Assembly: GCA_028287105.1 (NCBI GenBank)
Contig: JAQBQH010000167.1
Span: forward strand, 1 to 47,378
DNA from: Myxococcales bacterium
Lineage (GTDB): Bacteria > Myxococcota_A > Polyangia > Palsa-1104
Direction: 5' to 3'
DNA: 47,378 nucleotides
The position numbers and the translations under genes are program-made. The stretch's first letter is position 1. Each line of letters begins with the position of its first letter. Positions 1-8,808 of the stretch are shown here, piece after piece. Under the pieces are notes generated by a model. That model was not told the DNA's origin, did no database searches, and saw nothing but the letters and a program-made list of their open reading frames with translations.

Positions 1-33
1 TGCTGCGGGTTGCCTGGTACGACAACAACGATC

Positions 34-59
34 TTGACTTTTTTTTTGTTCCATACGAT
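34..59 (+). promoter_or_regulatory. Possible promoter upstream of the Ig-like lipoprotein gene
   Basis: TTGACT at 34-39 resembles a -35 box and TACGAT at 54-59 a -10 box, with a run of nine T between them. The spacer is only 14 bp, shorter than the usual 16-18, so the pairing is doubtful. This is the only promoter-like sequence I see between the window start and the first gene. Confidence 0.25.
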
Positions 60-119
60 GAGGGCGCAACGCGGAGGCGGCCTTTGGCTTTTCTTAACCC
101 GCCTGGAAGGAGCACGAGA

Positions 120-1304
120 ATGCGAACGCAGTTCCTCTATGTCGGAGTCCTCGGCATGTTGGCGGGAGGGCTCAGCGCCGGATGCGATGACATCCACGCC
201 GGCCAATCGAGCGACCCGAGCGGACCAGTGATGCTAGTCCGCCTCATGGTGCAGGACGCCGAGCCGTTCGGCATCCGTGGTCTGGCAACGGACGTCCTGG
301 ATACTCCTGGCTCGCCGCTGTCGACCGCGGTGTCCTGCGACCCGGACCTGAATCCCTGCCTGCCGCAGTTCGTGCTCCCAGGTGGCAATCCGGACTTCTC
401 GTGCACCAAGGGCCTCTGCAACGACCCACTCGCGCCGACGCCCGGCGGCGTAGCCATCGGTATCCCGGAGACCCCTGATCCGGGCCAGGTAGGTGGCAGC
501 CAGATTCGCTTCGTGTTCAACAAGATCCTCAACTCCTCCTTCGAAACCGTCACCATCGACCCGACCAAGCTCCCGGGCACCGAGAAGACCTACAAGCTCG
601 CCCCCGGCATCATGGAGCTCGACGGTCCCGATGGGAAGGCCGTGGCTCCCGGAGCCACGTATTGGGATCCGACTGGCTCACCGGCAAACACGTCCAACCC
701 GATCCGTACCCCATTCGGTCCCGCTCTGGTGTTCAAGCCGGGCAATTACCTGGCGCCGAACGTGACCTACACGGTCAAGCTCACCAGCTCGATGGTTACC
801 GACCGCAAGGGCAACCCGATGGCCGACCAGAACGGCCAGGTTGTCTCGGGCACCTACACCAAGACGTTCAAGACGGAGAACCTCTCGGCGCAAGCGTCGA
901 TCTCCTCGGTCGACGTCGAGGGTATGGGCGCGACGATCACGCCGGACGAGGTCATCCAGATCGGCTTCAACAGCGGCATCGACGAGACCACCGTCATGTG
1001 CGACGTCGCTAAGGGCGGCACGCCGGTTACGGTCGAGGCTTACAGCGATCGCGGCGCCAAGCCGACGATGACCGACTGCGGGAACAACCAGGACGACCTC
1101 ATTCTCGACATCGCTTCGGTCAGCGCTCCCGGCGTCCCGGCCGACTGGGCCGAGGGTGACTACACGATCCATTGCACCGGCAAGGACGATCAGTACGGCA
1201 TGGGCAGCTTCGACGTGACGGGCACCTTCACGGTCATGGGTCCGAAGGTGGCCAGTGACCCGCTGTCGGTGACCAAGCACGTGCTCCCCGAGCAGTGCAT
1301 CTGA
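120..1304 (+). CDS. Lipoprotein with bacterial Ig-like (Big_5/SbsA-type) domain
   Basis: This is a 394-aa predicted lipoprotein. The ATG at 120 follows GGAAGGAG at 105-112 and begins a lipoprotein signal ending in the lipobox LSAGC (Cys22). An in-frame ATG at 84 would put extra residues before the signal and lacks a ribosome-binding site. The middle of the protein (about residues 120-260) has the pattern of Big_5/SbsA-type Ig-like domains: IRFVFNKILN, then YTVKLTSSMVTDRKGNPMA and a closing TFKTENL. A second similar half follows, with VIQIGFNSGID. Such domains usually serve as surface adhesion or structural modules, and no enzyme motif is visible. The Oar-like receptor gene starts 56 nt downstream on the same strand, so the two may share a transcript and act together at the outer membrane (inference). 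Confidence 0.85.
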   Translation: MRTQFLYVGVLGMLAGGLSAGCDDIHAGQSSDPSGPVMLVRLMVQDAEPFGIRGLATDVLDTPGSPLSTAVSCDPDLNPCLPQFVLPGGNPDFSCTKGLCNDPLAPTPGGVAIGIPETPDPGQVGGSQIRFVFNKILNSSFETVTIDPTKLPGTEKTYKLAPGIMELDGPDGKAVAPGATYWDPTGSPANTSNPIRTPFGPALVFKPGNYLAPNVTYTVKLTSSMVTDRKGNPMADQNGQVVSGTYTKTFKTENLSAQASISSVDVEGMGATITPDEVIQIGFNSGIDETTVMCDVAKGGTPVTVEAYSDRGAKPTMTDCGNNQDDLILDIASVSAPGVPADWAEGDYTIHCTGKDDQYGMGSFDVTGTFTVMGPKVASDPLSVTKHVLPEQCI

Positions 1305-1360
1305 GTCGGGTGAGGGGGAATTCCAGAATGTCGTCCTTGCATACGTCTAAGGAGATTCGC

Positions 1361-4300
1361 ATGCGAAGCCTTTTGCGCATCGCCGGGAGCGCGCTGCTGC
1401 TGACGCTCGCGCTCGTACCTCGGACCGCACAAGCTGCGGTTACCGGCAATATCGAGGGTACCGTTACCGATCAAGCGACCGGCAAGCGTCTTGCCGGCGT
1501 CACCGTCACCGTTACCTCGCCGGCCCTTCAGGGCGAGCAGACTGAATTCACCGATGCCGGCGGTCACTACATCATCACCGAGCTTCCGCCCGGCGAGTAC
1601 CTCGTCCGCTTCTACTTCTCGAACATCAACGTCGAGCGCCCCGGCGTCTTCCTCCAGGCCGACCGCACGCTGTCCGTCAACGTCGCCATTCCGACCCAGA
1701 AGGCGGAGGTCAAGACCTACCGCATCACGGAAAAGGCGCCGACGGTGGACGTCGGTAACACGCAGGTCCAGACGCAGGTCACCAGCGAGCTCGTCCGCAA
1801 CACCCCGGTTCGCGGCCGCACCTACGACTCGGTCCTCACGCTCGCCCCAGGCGCCGCGACCGATGCCACCGGCTTCCAGTTCGGTGGTGCGACCGGCCTC
1901 GAGAACAACTTCCTCATCGACGGCGTCAACACGACGTCGCCTGCGTTAGGCTCGATCGGCACGCAGCTGACCCTCGAGTTCGTCGGCGAGACCGAGATCA
2001 TCACCGGCGGTTACAACGCCGAGTACGGCCGCGCGACGGGCGGCGTCGTCAACGTCATCACCAAGTCGGGCTCGAACACCTTCCACGGCGACGTGTGGTT
2101 CTACGTCTCGCCCTTCCAGCTCAACAGCCCATACACGGGTCGCGCGTTCGAAGCGATTCAGTCGAAGACGCACCAGAAGTTCAGCTTCGACTTCGGCTTC
2201 GACCTCGGCGGTCCCATCGTCAAAGACAAAGTCTGGTTCTACGTCGGCTTCGCGCCGACGTTCACTACGCAGGAGACGACGCGTTCGATCTTCTCGCGTC
2301 AGGCGACGGCAGCCAACATTCCGATGGGCGCCCGCAGCTACTCCGGTGACCTCGACGCCAGCGTCGGATGCCCTGCCTATCTCGACCCGGCGTTCTGCAA
2401 GAACGCCGGCCTGATCGCCCCGGGCTTCATCAACCAGCGCTTGGACGGGTACGACCGCACCTTCAACACCGACACCCGCCTGTACAACTGGATCGCCAAG
2501 TTCAACTTCCAGCTCAACCCGAACAACAGCTTGGTCCTTCAGTACATCGGCTCGCCGGCCACCACGTCCGGCGTTCTCGGCGTCATGAACGGCTCCGACA
2601 CCCAGCGCCTCGGCTCGACGTTCGACAACACGCACGACGCGTTGTTGCACTTCGTCTCGAAGCTGGCCGATCGCCGCCTGCAGCTCGACGTCCTCGTCGG
2701 CTATCACTACTCCGAGAACACTACGACGCCGAATCCGAACGGTGGCAACGACTCGACGGTTATCGACAACCGCTCGCGTCCGCTCGCCTCGAATGAGGAC
2801 GTTGCTCCGTGCGCGCCGCAGATGATCAATGGCGTCACGTTCAACCCCTGCCCGGTTCAGAACTACGTGTACGGCGGCCTCGGCTTCGTCGCCCACATCA
2901 TCGAGCAGCGCATCAGCGCCGCAGCCTCCGCGACCTACTTCGCGCGCCTCGGCGGAACGCACGCCCTCAAGGTTGGCTTCGACTTCGAAGACAACATCTA
3001 CAAGGATAGCCGCCACTACACCGGTGGCGATCCGGGCGGCGTGTACACGATCCTCTCGGACGGCTCGTTCGAGCGTAACCAGTTCGCCTCGAAGATGCCC
3101 GGCTCGATGGGCGACGTTGCCACGCTTCAGCCGGGTGGCTTCACCGCGACGACGACGACGCTCAACTACGGCGTCTACGCTCGCGACTCGTACAACGTCG
3201 GCTTCATCCCGGGCTTGACGTTGAACGCCGGCGTTCGTTGGGAAGCGCAGCAGGTCAAGGACGTCAACGGCAACCAGCCCATCGCCATCTATGACAACTG
3301 GGCTCCGCGCGTCGGCGCCATCTACGACTTCACCCGCAAGGGCCGGTCGAAGATCTACGCCTCGTACGGTTGGTTCTACGAGTCGATTCCGCTCGACCTC
3401 AACGATCGCCAGTTCTCGGGCGAAGGCATCGCTATCCAGATCGACACCGCGGCCTGCACCCCGGACATGAATGGCCGCATCGATCCCAAGACCTGCAAGT
3501 GGGGCGCTCCGGGCAACGCTGACGTCAACGGCGGTAGCTTCGGCAAGGTCTCGCCGATCCTCAAGGGGCAGTACTCGGAGGAAGTCGTCGCCGGTATCCA
3601 GTACGACGTCGGCCTCGACATCGTCCTCGGCGCTTCTTACATCCACCGCAACCTGGGCCGCATCATCGAGGATCTCTCGCCGGACGGCGGCAACAACTAC
3701 ATCATCGCCAACCCCGGTGATGCCACGGACGCGAACACCGTCAAGGATCTGCAGAAGCAGATCACTGCCACCACCGATCCGATGAAGAAGGCGGACCTGC
3801 AGCAGACGCTCGCGCTGTACCAGGGGGTTTCGTCGTTCACCAAGCCGAAGCGCAACTACGACGCGCTCGTCCTCACGGCGACGAAGCGTCTGTCGCACAA
3901 CTTCCTCCTCCTCGCGTCGTACACGTACTCGCGGACGCTTGGTAACTACCCCGGCCTCTTCTCGCCCTCGAACGGCCAGACCGACCCGAACATCTCGTCG
4001 CAGTACGACCTTCGCGACCTCCTGTTGAACCGCGAAGGACCGCTGCCGTCGGACAAGCCGCACAACCTGAAGGTCCAGGGCTCGTACTTCATTCCGTTCG
4101 GCAACAACACGGTCGTCCTCGGCATCGCGTTCAACGGTATCTCGGGCCGCCCGATCGAAGTCCTCGGTCGTCACCCGCTCTACGGTCGTCGCGAAGTCTT
4201 CATCCTGCAGCGTGGCTCGGGAGGCCGCACGCCCTTCGTCACGTCGTTCGACTTCCACGTCTCGTACCGCCGTCAGCTCTCGCGCCTGTTCGGGTTCGAG

Positions 4301-4525
4301 GCCTACGCGGACGTCTTCAACTTGTTCAACCAGCAGGAAATCACCAACGTCGACGACGAGTACACGGCGTCGCGTGTCTCTCCGATCCAGAACGGTACCG
4401 TTACGGATCTGGCGAACCTCAAGACGACGGCCGGCGTTCAGCCCTTGCTGAACCCGAACTACGGCCGTGCGACTGCCTACCAGCAGCCGCTGTCGATGCG
4501 CCTCGGTCTGCGTCTCTCGTTCTAG
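1361..4525 (+). CDS. TonB-dependent receptor, Oar-like, with carboxypeptidase-regulatory-like N-terminal domain
   Basis: This is a 1054-aa outer-membrane receptor. The ATG at 1361 has AAGGAG at 1349-1354 and opens a signal peptide cleaved near AQA/A (residue 25). Residues about 27-110 form a CarboxypepD_reg-like beta-sandwich (GNIEGTVTD, GGHYIITELPPGEYLVRF). Residues about 115-235 form the plug, including FLIDGVNTTSP and YNAEYGRATGGVVNVITKSG. The rest is a long beta-barrel with many aromatic-ended strands, and the protein ends in LRLSF with the terminal Phe expected of BAM substrates. This order matches the Oar/OmpA-related TonB-dependent transporters of Myxococcus and Bacteroidota, which can import oligosaccharides or peptides or export proteins. 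The substrate cannot be read from the sequence. No TonB/ExbBD genes lie nearby. Confidence 0.93.
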   Translation: MRSLLRIAGSALLLTLALVPRTAQAAVTGNIEGTVTDQATGKRLAGVTVTVTSPALQGEQTEFTDAGGHYIITELPPGEYLVRFYFSNINVERPGVFLQADRTLSVNVAIPTQKAEVKTYRITEKAPTVDVGNTQVQTQVTSELVRNTPVRGRTYDSVLTLAPGAATDATGFQFGGATGLENNFLIDGVNTTSPALGSIGTQLTLEFVGETEIITGGYNAEYGRATGGVVNVITKSGSNTFHGDVWFYVSPFQLNSPYTGRAFEAIQSKTHQKFSFDFGFDLGGPIVKDKVWFYVGFAPTFTTQETTRSIFSRQATAANIPMGARSYSGDLDASVGCPAYLDPAFCKNAGLIAPGFINQRLDGYDRTFNTDTRLYNWIAKFNFQLNPNNSLVLQYIGSPATTSGVLGVMNGSDTQRLGSTFDNTHDALLHFVSKLADRRLQLDVLVGYHYSENTTTPNPNGGNDSTVIDNRSRPLASNEDVAPCAPQMINGVTFNPCPVQNYVYGGLGFVAHIIEQRISAAASATYFARLGGTHALKVGFDFEDNIYKDSRHYTGGDPGGVYTILSDGSFERNQFASKMPGSMGDVATLQPGGFTATTTTLNYGVYARDSYNVGFIPGLTLNAGVRWEAQQVKDVNGNQPIAIYDNWAPRVGAIYDFTRKGRSKIYASYGWFYESIPLDLNDRQFSGEGIAIQIDTAACTPDMNGRIDPKTCKWGAPGNADVNGGSFGKVSPILKGQYSEEVVAGIQYDVGLDIVLGASYIHRNLGRIIEDLSPDGGNNYIIANPGDATDANTVKDLQKQITATTDPMKKADLQQTLALYQGVSSFTKPKRNYDALVLTATKRLSHNFLLLASYTYSRTLGNYPGLFSPSNGQTDPNISSQYDLRDLLLNREGPLPSDKPHNLKVQGSYFIPFGNNTVVLGIAFNGISGRPIEVLGRHPLYGRREVFILQRGSGGRTPFVTSFDFHVSYRRQLSRLFGFEAYADVFNLFNQQEITNVDDEYTASRVSPIQNGTVTDLANLKTTAGVQPLLNPNYGRATAYQQPLSMRLGLRLSF

Positions 4526-4537
4526 TAGCCTAGTCTC

Positions 4538-6424
4538 GTGAATCGCGACTGGCCCGTCGGGGGAACCTGGCGGGCCAGTCTTATTTTGTGCGTCTGTTTG
4601 GCGACGCTCGCGCGGGCCGATGAGCGCGCGATGGTCGTCGAAGCGCGCACGCAGGACCCCACCCAGCTCGATGCCTGGAAGGCAGCGCTCTCGTCGGCCG
4701 ATGCGGCGGAGCGCGCGGCGGCGGCGTTTGCGCTCGGGCAGCTCGGCGTCGCGTGGGATCCGCCGTCGGACGACGATCGAGCGCGCGCCGAGGCGACGCT
4801 GCTGGCAGCGCTCGCGGTTGAAAAGGACGCCGCGGTGCGCGACCGCGTCGTCGAAGCGCTCGGCAAGGTTGGCGGGAAGCTGGCGCTGGCGTCGCTGACG
4901 CAGGCGCTCGACGGAGCCGAGCGGGCGCGGGCCGCGATCGCCCTGGCGGCGCTGGCCAAGAGCCGCTCGCTCACCGACGACAGATCGCGTGTTCTCCTCG
5001 AGAAGCAGCTCGGCGACGGCGACGCCGACGCGCGTTACGGCGCGGCGCTGGCGCTGCAGCGTTACAAAGATCCGGGCAGCCGGCCGGCGCTTCTCAAGGC
5101 CTTGAGCGATTCGGCGGTTCACGTGCGCGCGACTGCCGCCAAAGCGCTGGCCGACGCGGGACGGCCGGAGGACGCGGGCGCGTTGGCGCCGCTCGTCGAC
5201 GACGCCGATGTGCGCGTCGCGGCGGAGGCGGCGCGTACGCTCGTCAAGCTGGCCGGCAAGTGCAAGGACAGCTGCGCGCCGGTCGAGGCGCTGCGCAAGG
5301 CGAAGCTGCCGTGGCGCCCGTCAGTGGTGCAGGCAGTGACCTTCGAGCACTGGCGCGGCGCGGCGGCGGTGGTGCTGCTCCGTCAGGCCTACGACGCGGC
5401 CACGCACGACGGAACGCTCGAGCCGCGCGGCAAGGCGATCGTGGCGTGCAAGCTGGCCATGTCACATGACCGCGCGCTGCGTAGGATCGATCTGTTGCGC
5501 AGCTGCGGCAGACGATTGATCGACGAGCGACAGCGCAGCGTCTGGATGGCGCAGGCCATCGGTGATGGCGGCGACGCGCCGCTGACGGCGCGGCTGAGCG
5601 CGGAGCTGGCGAAGCTGGCGTCGAGCCGGCACGCGGCGGTGCGTGGTGCCGTGGCGGAGGCTGCCGACCCGGCGACGACCCGTAAGCTCCTCGGCGACGG
5701 CGATTCGGCGGTGGTGGCGGCGGCGGCAGAGCGCGCGACGAAGCTGAAGCTCGCCGACGCAGGGCCGCTCATGCAGGCGGCGCTGGGGCGGCTGCGCGGC
5801 GCCGACGCCGTCGAGGCGCAGCAGGCGATCCTGGCGGCAGCGGCGGAGCTGAAGTTGGCGGCGTTCATCCCGGCGGCGCGTGCGCTCGTCGACGCCGACC
5901 CCTATGCGCTTCGGCAGGCGGCGGCGCAGGCGCTCACGGCGCTCGAGGGCAGGCCGGTGGTCGCGCGCTTGCCGGCGGTCACGACCGCGTCGTCGACGCC
6001 GGCGCCGGCGACGGTGCGCATCAAGACGACGCGCGGCACCATCCGGGCGCGGCTGTGGACCGAGGACGCACCGCGCACGTCCGAGAATTTCCTGGCGCTC
6101 GTGAAGCGCGGCTTCTACGACAAGCTCACCTTTCACCGCGTCGTTCCGAACTTCGTGTCGCAGGGCGGCGATCCGCGGGGCGACGGCTCGGGCGGGCCCG
6201 GCTACATGATCCCGTGCGAGATCAACATGCGGCGGTACGGCGAAGGGGTGCTCGGCATGGCGCTCTCCGGGCGCGATACGGGCGGCAGCCAGCTCTTCTT
6301 CACGCACTCGCCGCAGCCGCATCTCGACGGCCGCTACACCAGCTTCGGCGAGGTCATCGAGGGGCTCGACGTAGCGGTGCGGCTCATCGAGGGCGACGTC
6401 ATCCTCGAGGCGCGCGTCGAGTGA
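4538..6424 (+). CDS. Secreted HEAT-repeat protein with C-terminal cyclophilin peptidyl-prolyl isomerase domain
   Basis: This 628-aa protein starts at a GTG, giving a short N-terminal segment with hydrophobic core SLILCVCLATLARA that reads as a signal peptide, so it probably acts in the periplasm. Residues about 45-240 and 340-470 are Ala/Leu/Asp-rich alpha repeats of the HEAT type. Residues about 478-628 are a cyclophilin domain: VRIKTTRGTIRARLW, FHRVVPNFVSQGGDPRGDG, GGSQLFFTH and HLDGRYTSFGEVIEG. Cyclophilins isomerise prolyl peptide bonds, and the HEAT array would be a substrate or partner scaffold. No Shine-Dalgarno is present; TAGCCT at 4526-4531 ends 6 nt before the GTG, overlapping the end of the receptor gene. 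The stop overlaps the next start (GTGA), which suggests translational coupling with the downstream hydrolase. Confidence 0.88.
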   Translation: MNRDWPVGGTWRASLILCVCLATLARADERAMVVEARTQDPTQLDAWKAALSSADAAERAAAAFALGQLGVAWDPPSDDDRARAEATLLAALAVEKDAAVRDRVVEALGKVGGKLALASLTQALDGAERARAAIALAALAKSRSLTDDRSRVLLEKQLGDGDADARYGAALALQRYKDPGSRPALLKALSDSAVHVRATAAKALADAGRPEDAGALAPLVDDADVRVAAEAARTLVKLAGKCKDSCAPVEALRKAKLPWRPSVVQAVTFEHWRGAAAVVLLRQAYDAATHDGTLEPRGKAIVACKLAMSHDRALRRIDLLRSCGRRLIDERQRSVWMAQAIGDGGDAPLTARLSAELAKLASSRHAAVRGAVAEAADPATTRKLLGDGDSAVVAAAAERATKLKLADAGPLMQAALGRLRGADAVEAQQAILAAAAELKLAAFIPAARALVDADPYALRQAAAQALTALEGRPVVARLPAVTTASSTPAPATVRIKTTRGTIRARLWTEDAPRTSENFLALVKRGFYDKLTFHRVVPNFVSQGGDPRGDGSGGPGYMIPCEINMRRYGEGVLGMALSGRDTGGSQLFFTHSPQPHLDGRYTSFGEVIEGLDVAVRLIEGDVILEARVE

Positions 6425-7887
6425 GGCGTGTGCTGCCGGCCGTCGTGCTGGCGACGGTCGCGACGGTGGCGATCGCCGGCTGCGTACCGATGGTGCGAGC
6501 GGGCGACTATTACGCGCGGCCGCTCGAGCGCGCGAAGTCGCGCAGCGTCGCCATCGAGGCGCGCTGGCGGCGCGAGCCGGCACCCGCAGGCTGCGCGGCG
6601 ACCGGCGCGCCGATCGTCTTCGTCCCCGCGCTCGGGCTGACGCAGCACAGCTGGGCCGGCGTCGCGGAGGCGCTGCACGCCTGTCGGCCGCGCGTGCTGG
6701 TCGACCTTCCCGGCATCGGCGAGACGCCCGTGACCGGCTCCTTCGACGACGACCTGGCGCTGCGGGCGCTGGTCGACGTCATCGACGCCGTCGCGCCCGA
6801 TGGGCGCGTGGTGCTGGCCGGCCATTCGCTCGGCGGCGCCATCGCGGCGCGGCTGGCCGAACGGCTCGGCACGCGCGTCGAGGCGCTGGTGCTGGTGGCC
6901 GCGCCGGTGGCGCCGTTCACGCTCAATCGTTGGGAGCGGCTGCTCCTGAAAGCGTCTGTGTGGCCGCCGTTCTTGCACCTGGCCGGCGGCGGCGGCGGCG
7001 TGCGTCTGGGGCTGCGCCGGGTCTCGGTCGGCGGCGACGAGATCGGTCCGCTCGACGTCGCGCTCATCTCCGACGAATGGAGCGACCATCGCCGCCGCGG
7101 CGCGGTGCGCGAGTACTATCGCGCCTTCCTCGACGTCGAAGGGGTGCGGCGCAGCGAGGCCGCGCTCGATCACGTACGCGTCCCGACGCTGCTGGTGTGG
7201 GCCGCCGACGACAGCCTCGTGCCGGGCTCGGTCCTCGTCGCTGCGGAGAAGCGCCTGCGCGCGGTGTCGCCGTCGGTGGAGGTGATCCCCGGCGCCGGTC
7301 ATCTGGTGACGCTGTCCAACCCTGCCGCCGTGGCCGGCGCGCTGGACCGCTTCCTCGCCGGACTTCCCCTGGCGCCCGCGCCGTCGCCCGCGCCGCTCGC
7401 GGCCGGTCGCTCCGAGATCGTCGTCGGACGAAAGCCCGGCGACCGCATCTGGGGCCCCGCACGTGAGCTGTTCCCCATCGTCGGCATCAACGCGCTCTTC
7501 CCGCTCGCCGGTCGGACGGATCTCGCGCTCGTCGCGGGCCTGGCACGAGGCGGGCTCGATCGCAGCTATCCGCTCGAAGCCGGCCGACTCGTGTTTACCG
7601 TCGGTGCCGCCATCCGCGGCGACGCCAGCGGCTGGTCCTTCGCCTACCTGCGTGCCACCGGCCGCTTCGAGCTGGTCTGGCGCTGGGGCGGCGGCTATCA
7701 CCTCGACGGAACACTGCTCGTCGATCCGCGCAACGGGAACGTCGGCGGCTACGCGGCGGTCGGCTACACGCCGTCGGCCATCCCGTGGGTGCGCGCCTTC
7801 GTCGGCGGTGGCGCGCTGCCCGGCGACGGCACCCGACTGCTCGTCGGTGTCGAGGTCGACGCGCGCCTCACCGGCTGGCTGTACTGA
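6421..7887 (+). CDS. Lipoprotein alpha/beta hydrolase with C-terminal beta-barrel-like region
   Basis: The GTG at 6421 overlaps the preceding stop codon (GTGA) and opens a lipoprotein signal with lipobox AIAGC (Cys21), giving 488 aa. A longer upstream open frame exists but only shadows the cyclophilin gene. Residues about 55-315 are an alpha/beta-hydrolase fold: nucleophile elbow GHSLGG with Ser136, a probable acid Asp in WAADDSLVPG, and the His in GAGHLVTLSNP. The substrate is unknown. The last about 150 residues are unusual: roughly eight alternating hydrophobic, Gly/aromatic-rich strands (LFPIVGINALFPL, LVFTVGAAIRG, WVRAFVGGGALPG) ending in LTGWLY, like a small outer-membrane barrel. A hydrolase joined to a barrel would recall EstA-type autotransporter esterases, but here the N-terminus is lipidated. 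The barrel reading is inference. Confidence 0.82.
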   Translation: MRRVLPAVVLATVATVAIAGCVPMVRAGDYYARPLERAKSRSVAIEARWRREPAPAGCAATGAPIVFVPALGLTQHSWAGVAEALHACRPRVLVDLPGIGETPVTGSFDDDLALRALVDVIDAVAPDGRVVLAGHSLGGAIAARLAERLGTRVEALVLVAAPVAPFTLNRWERLLLKASVWPPFLHLAGGGGGVRLGLRRVSVGGDEIGPLDVALISDEWSDHRRRGAVREYYRAFLDVEGVRRSEAALDHVRVPTLLVWAADDSLVPGSVLVAAEKRLRAVSPSVEVIPGAGHLVTLSNPAAVAGALDRFLAGLPLAPAPSPAPLAAGRSEIVVGRKPGDRIWGPARELFPIVGINALFPLAGRTDLALVAGLARGGLDRSYPLEAGRLVFTVGAAIRGDASGWSFAYLRATGRFELVWRWGGGYHLDGTLLVDPRNGNVGGYAAVGYTPSAIPWVRAFVGGGALPGDGTRLLVGVEVDARLTGWLY

Positions 7888-7900
7888 CGCGACGGAGCTG

Positions 7901-8578
7901 CTAGCCGCGATCGGAGCGCGCTTCGGCAGCGCGCAGCGCCTTCCTGGCGCGGGCGTCGCGCGGCGTCTTGGCCACGACCTGACGCCACTCGGCGGCCGAC
8001 CACTTGTACGCGCCGCCGTTGTAGTAGATCGCCGCGAGCGCGCGGCGGGTCTCGAGATCTTCGGGCGCGCGATCGAGCGCGCGCCGACAGACGCGGGCGG
8101 CGTCGTTCATGCGACCGAGCTTGCCGAGCGACAGGCAGGCACCGCGGAGGGCGCGGACATCGTCGTTGTCGCGCGCCAGCACCTGCTGGAAGCGCGGCAG
8201 GGCGGCGGCGGCGCGACCGTGGCGAAGTAGCTTCTCGCCGGCCACGATCTCCGGCGCCGGCCGCGCGGTGGCGCGCTTGACCGGCGCGACGGACGGCGGC
8301 GCCGCCGACGAGGACGCTGCCGGCGGGGCGGCCGCGGCCGCCGGCTCGGCCCTGTGAATCTGCAGCGAAGGAAGCTGCGTCTGTGGTGCCGCGGCGGCCG
8401 GAGTTGCCGCGGCCGACGGAATCGCCAGCGGCGCCTCCAGCACCCGCGACGCATGCGCGATGTGCAGCACGATCACACAGAAGATCGCCGCCGTCACCGC
8501 CACCGCCGCCACGATCCAGACCATGCGCGGAATACGGCGCTTGGGCTCGTCCTCCGTCGACGGCGTCTCCGCCATCGC
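7901..8578 (-). CDS. Single-pass membrane protein with periplasmic TPR domain
   Basis: This 225-aa protein has a basic cytoplasmic N-terminus (KRRIPR), one membrane segment (MVWIVAAVAVTAAIFCVIVL) near residues 18-40, a Pro/Ala linker, and about three TPR-like helical repeats toward the C-terminus (RFQQVLARDNDD, ARVCRRALDRAPED, AAEWRQVVAKTPRD). TPRs mediate protein contacts; the partner is unknown. I chose the ATG at 8578. It has GAAGG just upstream, and codons before it (back to another ATG at 8632) end often in A or T, unlike the strongly G/C third positions inside the gene. The gene is convergent with the hydrolase gene, with 13 bp between the stops. Confidence 0.8.
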   Translation of the reverse strand, partial: AMAETPSTEDEPKRRIPRMVWIVAAVAVTAAIFCVIVLHIAHASRVLEAPLAIPSAAATPAAAAPQTQLPSLQIHRAEPAAAAAPPAASSSAAPPSVAPVKRATARPAPEIVAGEKLLRHGRAAAALPRFQQVLARDNDDVRALRGACLSLGKLGRMNDAARVCRRALDRAPEDLETRRALAAIYYNGGAYKWSAAEWRQVVAKTPRDARARKALRAAEARSDRG

Positions 8579-8808
8579 CTTCGCATCTTCGCCACGTTGA
8601 AACCAAACTGCCGTTGCATCCAGCCTTGCCATGCCGCCCCCCAAAGCAGCCCCCGTGCCATCCGTCGCGCTCACGCCGGCCGCGCACTTCACCGCGCCGC
8701 CGGCGCCTACAGAGCCCACCACTCTCCGGAATCCGGAGAGCGGTCGTCGAGAATCCCGCGTCTCGCGCGGCCATTCTGTGGGCGCGGCACTTGCAAACCC
8801 TAGCGTCG
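8579..8808. other. 230-bp divergent intergenic region
   Basis: This is the longest gap between genes in the window. It separates the minus-strand TPR gene from the plus-strand 75-aa gene. Its clearest element is the 19-bp palindrome at 8722-8740. Third-position composition in all frames is weaker than in neighbouring genes, so I see no further gene here. Confidence 0.5.
8722..8740. promoter_or_regulatory. Perfect 9-bp inverted repeat with 1-bp centre, operator-like
   Basis: CTCTCCGGA at 8722-8730, a single A at 8731, and TCCGGAGAG at 8732-8740 form a perfect dyad. The one-base centre makes an RNA hairpin less natural than a binding site for a dimeric DNA-binding protein. It lies in the gap between two divergent genes, where an operator would be expected. 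The regulator is unknown. Confidence 0.5.

Noticed and set aside
1-119. Sigma-54 promoter sought near TGGTAC at the window start
   Set aside because: GG is present at 16-17 but there is no GC 10 bases later.
1946-5122. 1058-aa open frame antisense to the TonB-dependent receptor gene
   Set aside because: It is a GC-rich shadow frame full of Arg/Val/Glu with no family pattern, opposite a clearly recognised receptor gene. Other long antisense frames (8966-11449, 22514-24493, 35334-37844) were rejected for the same reason.
8579-8632. Earlier ATG (8632) for the minus-strand TPR protein
   Set aside because: The 18 codons it would add end mainly in A or T, unlike the rest of the gene, while ATG 8578 has GAAGG upstream.
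8383-8808. N-terminal extension of the 75-aa protein to a 217-aa protein
   Set aside because: The extension overlaps the antisense TPR gene and the palindrome region, and its Arg/Pro/Ser-rich sequence looks like shadow coding.
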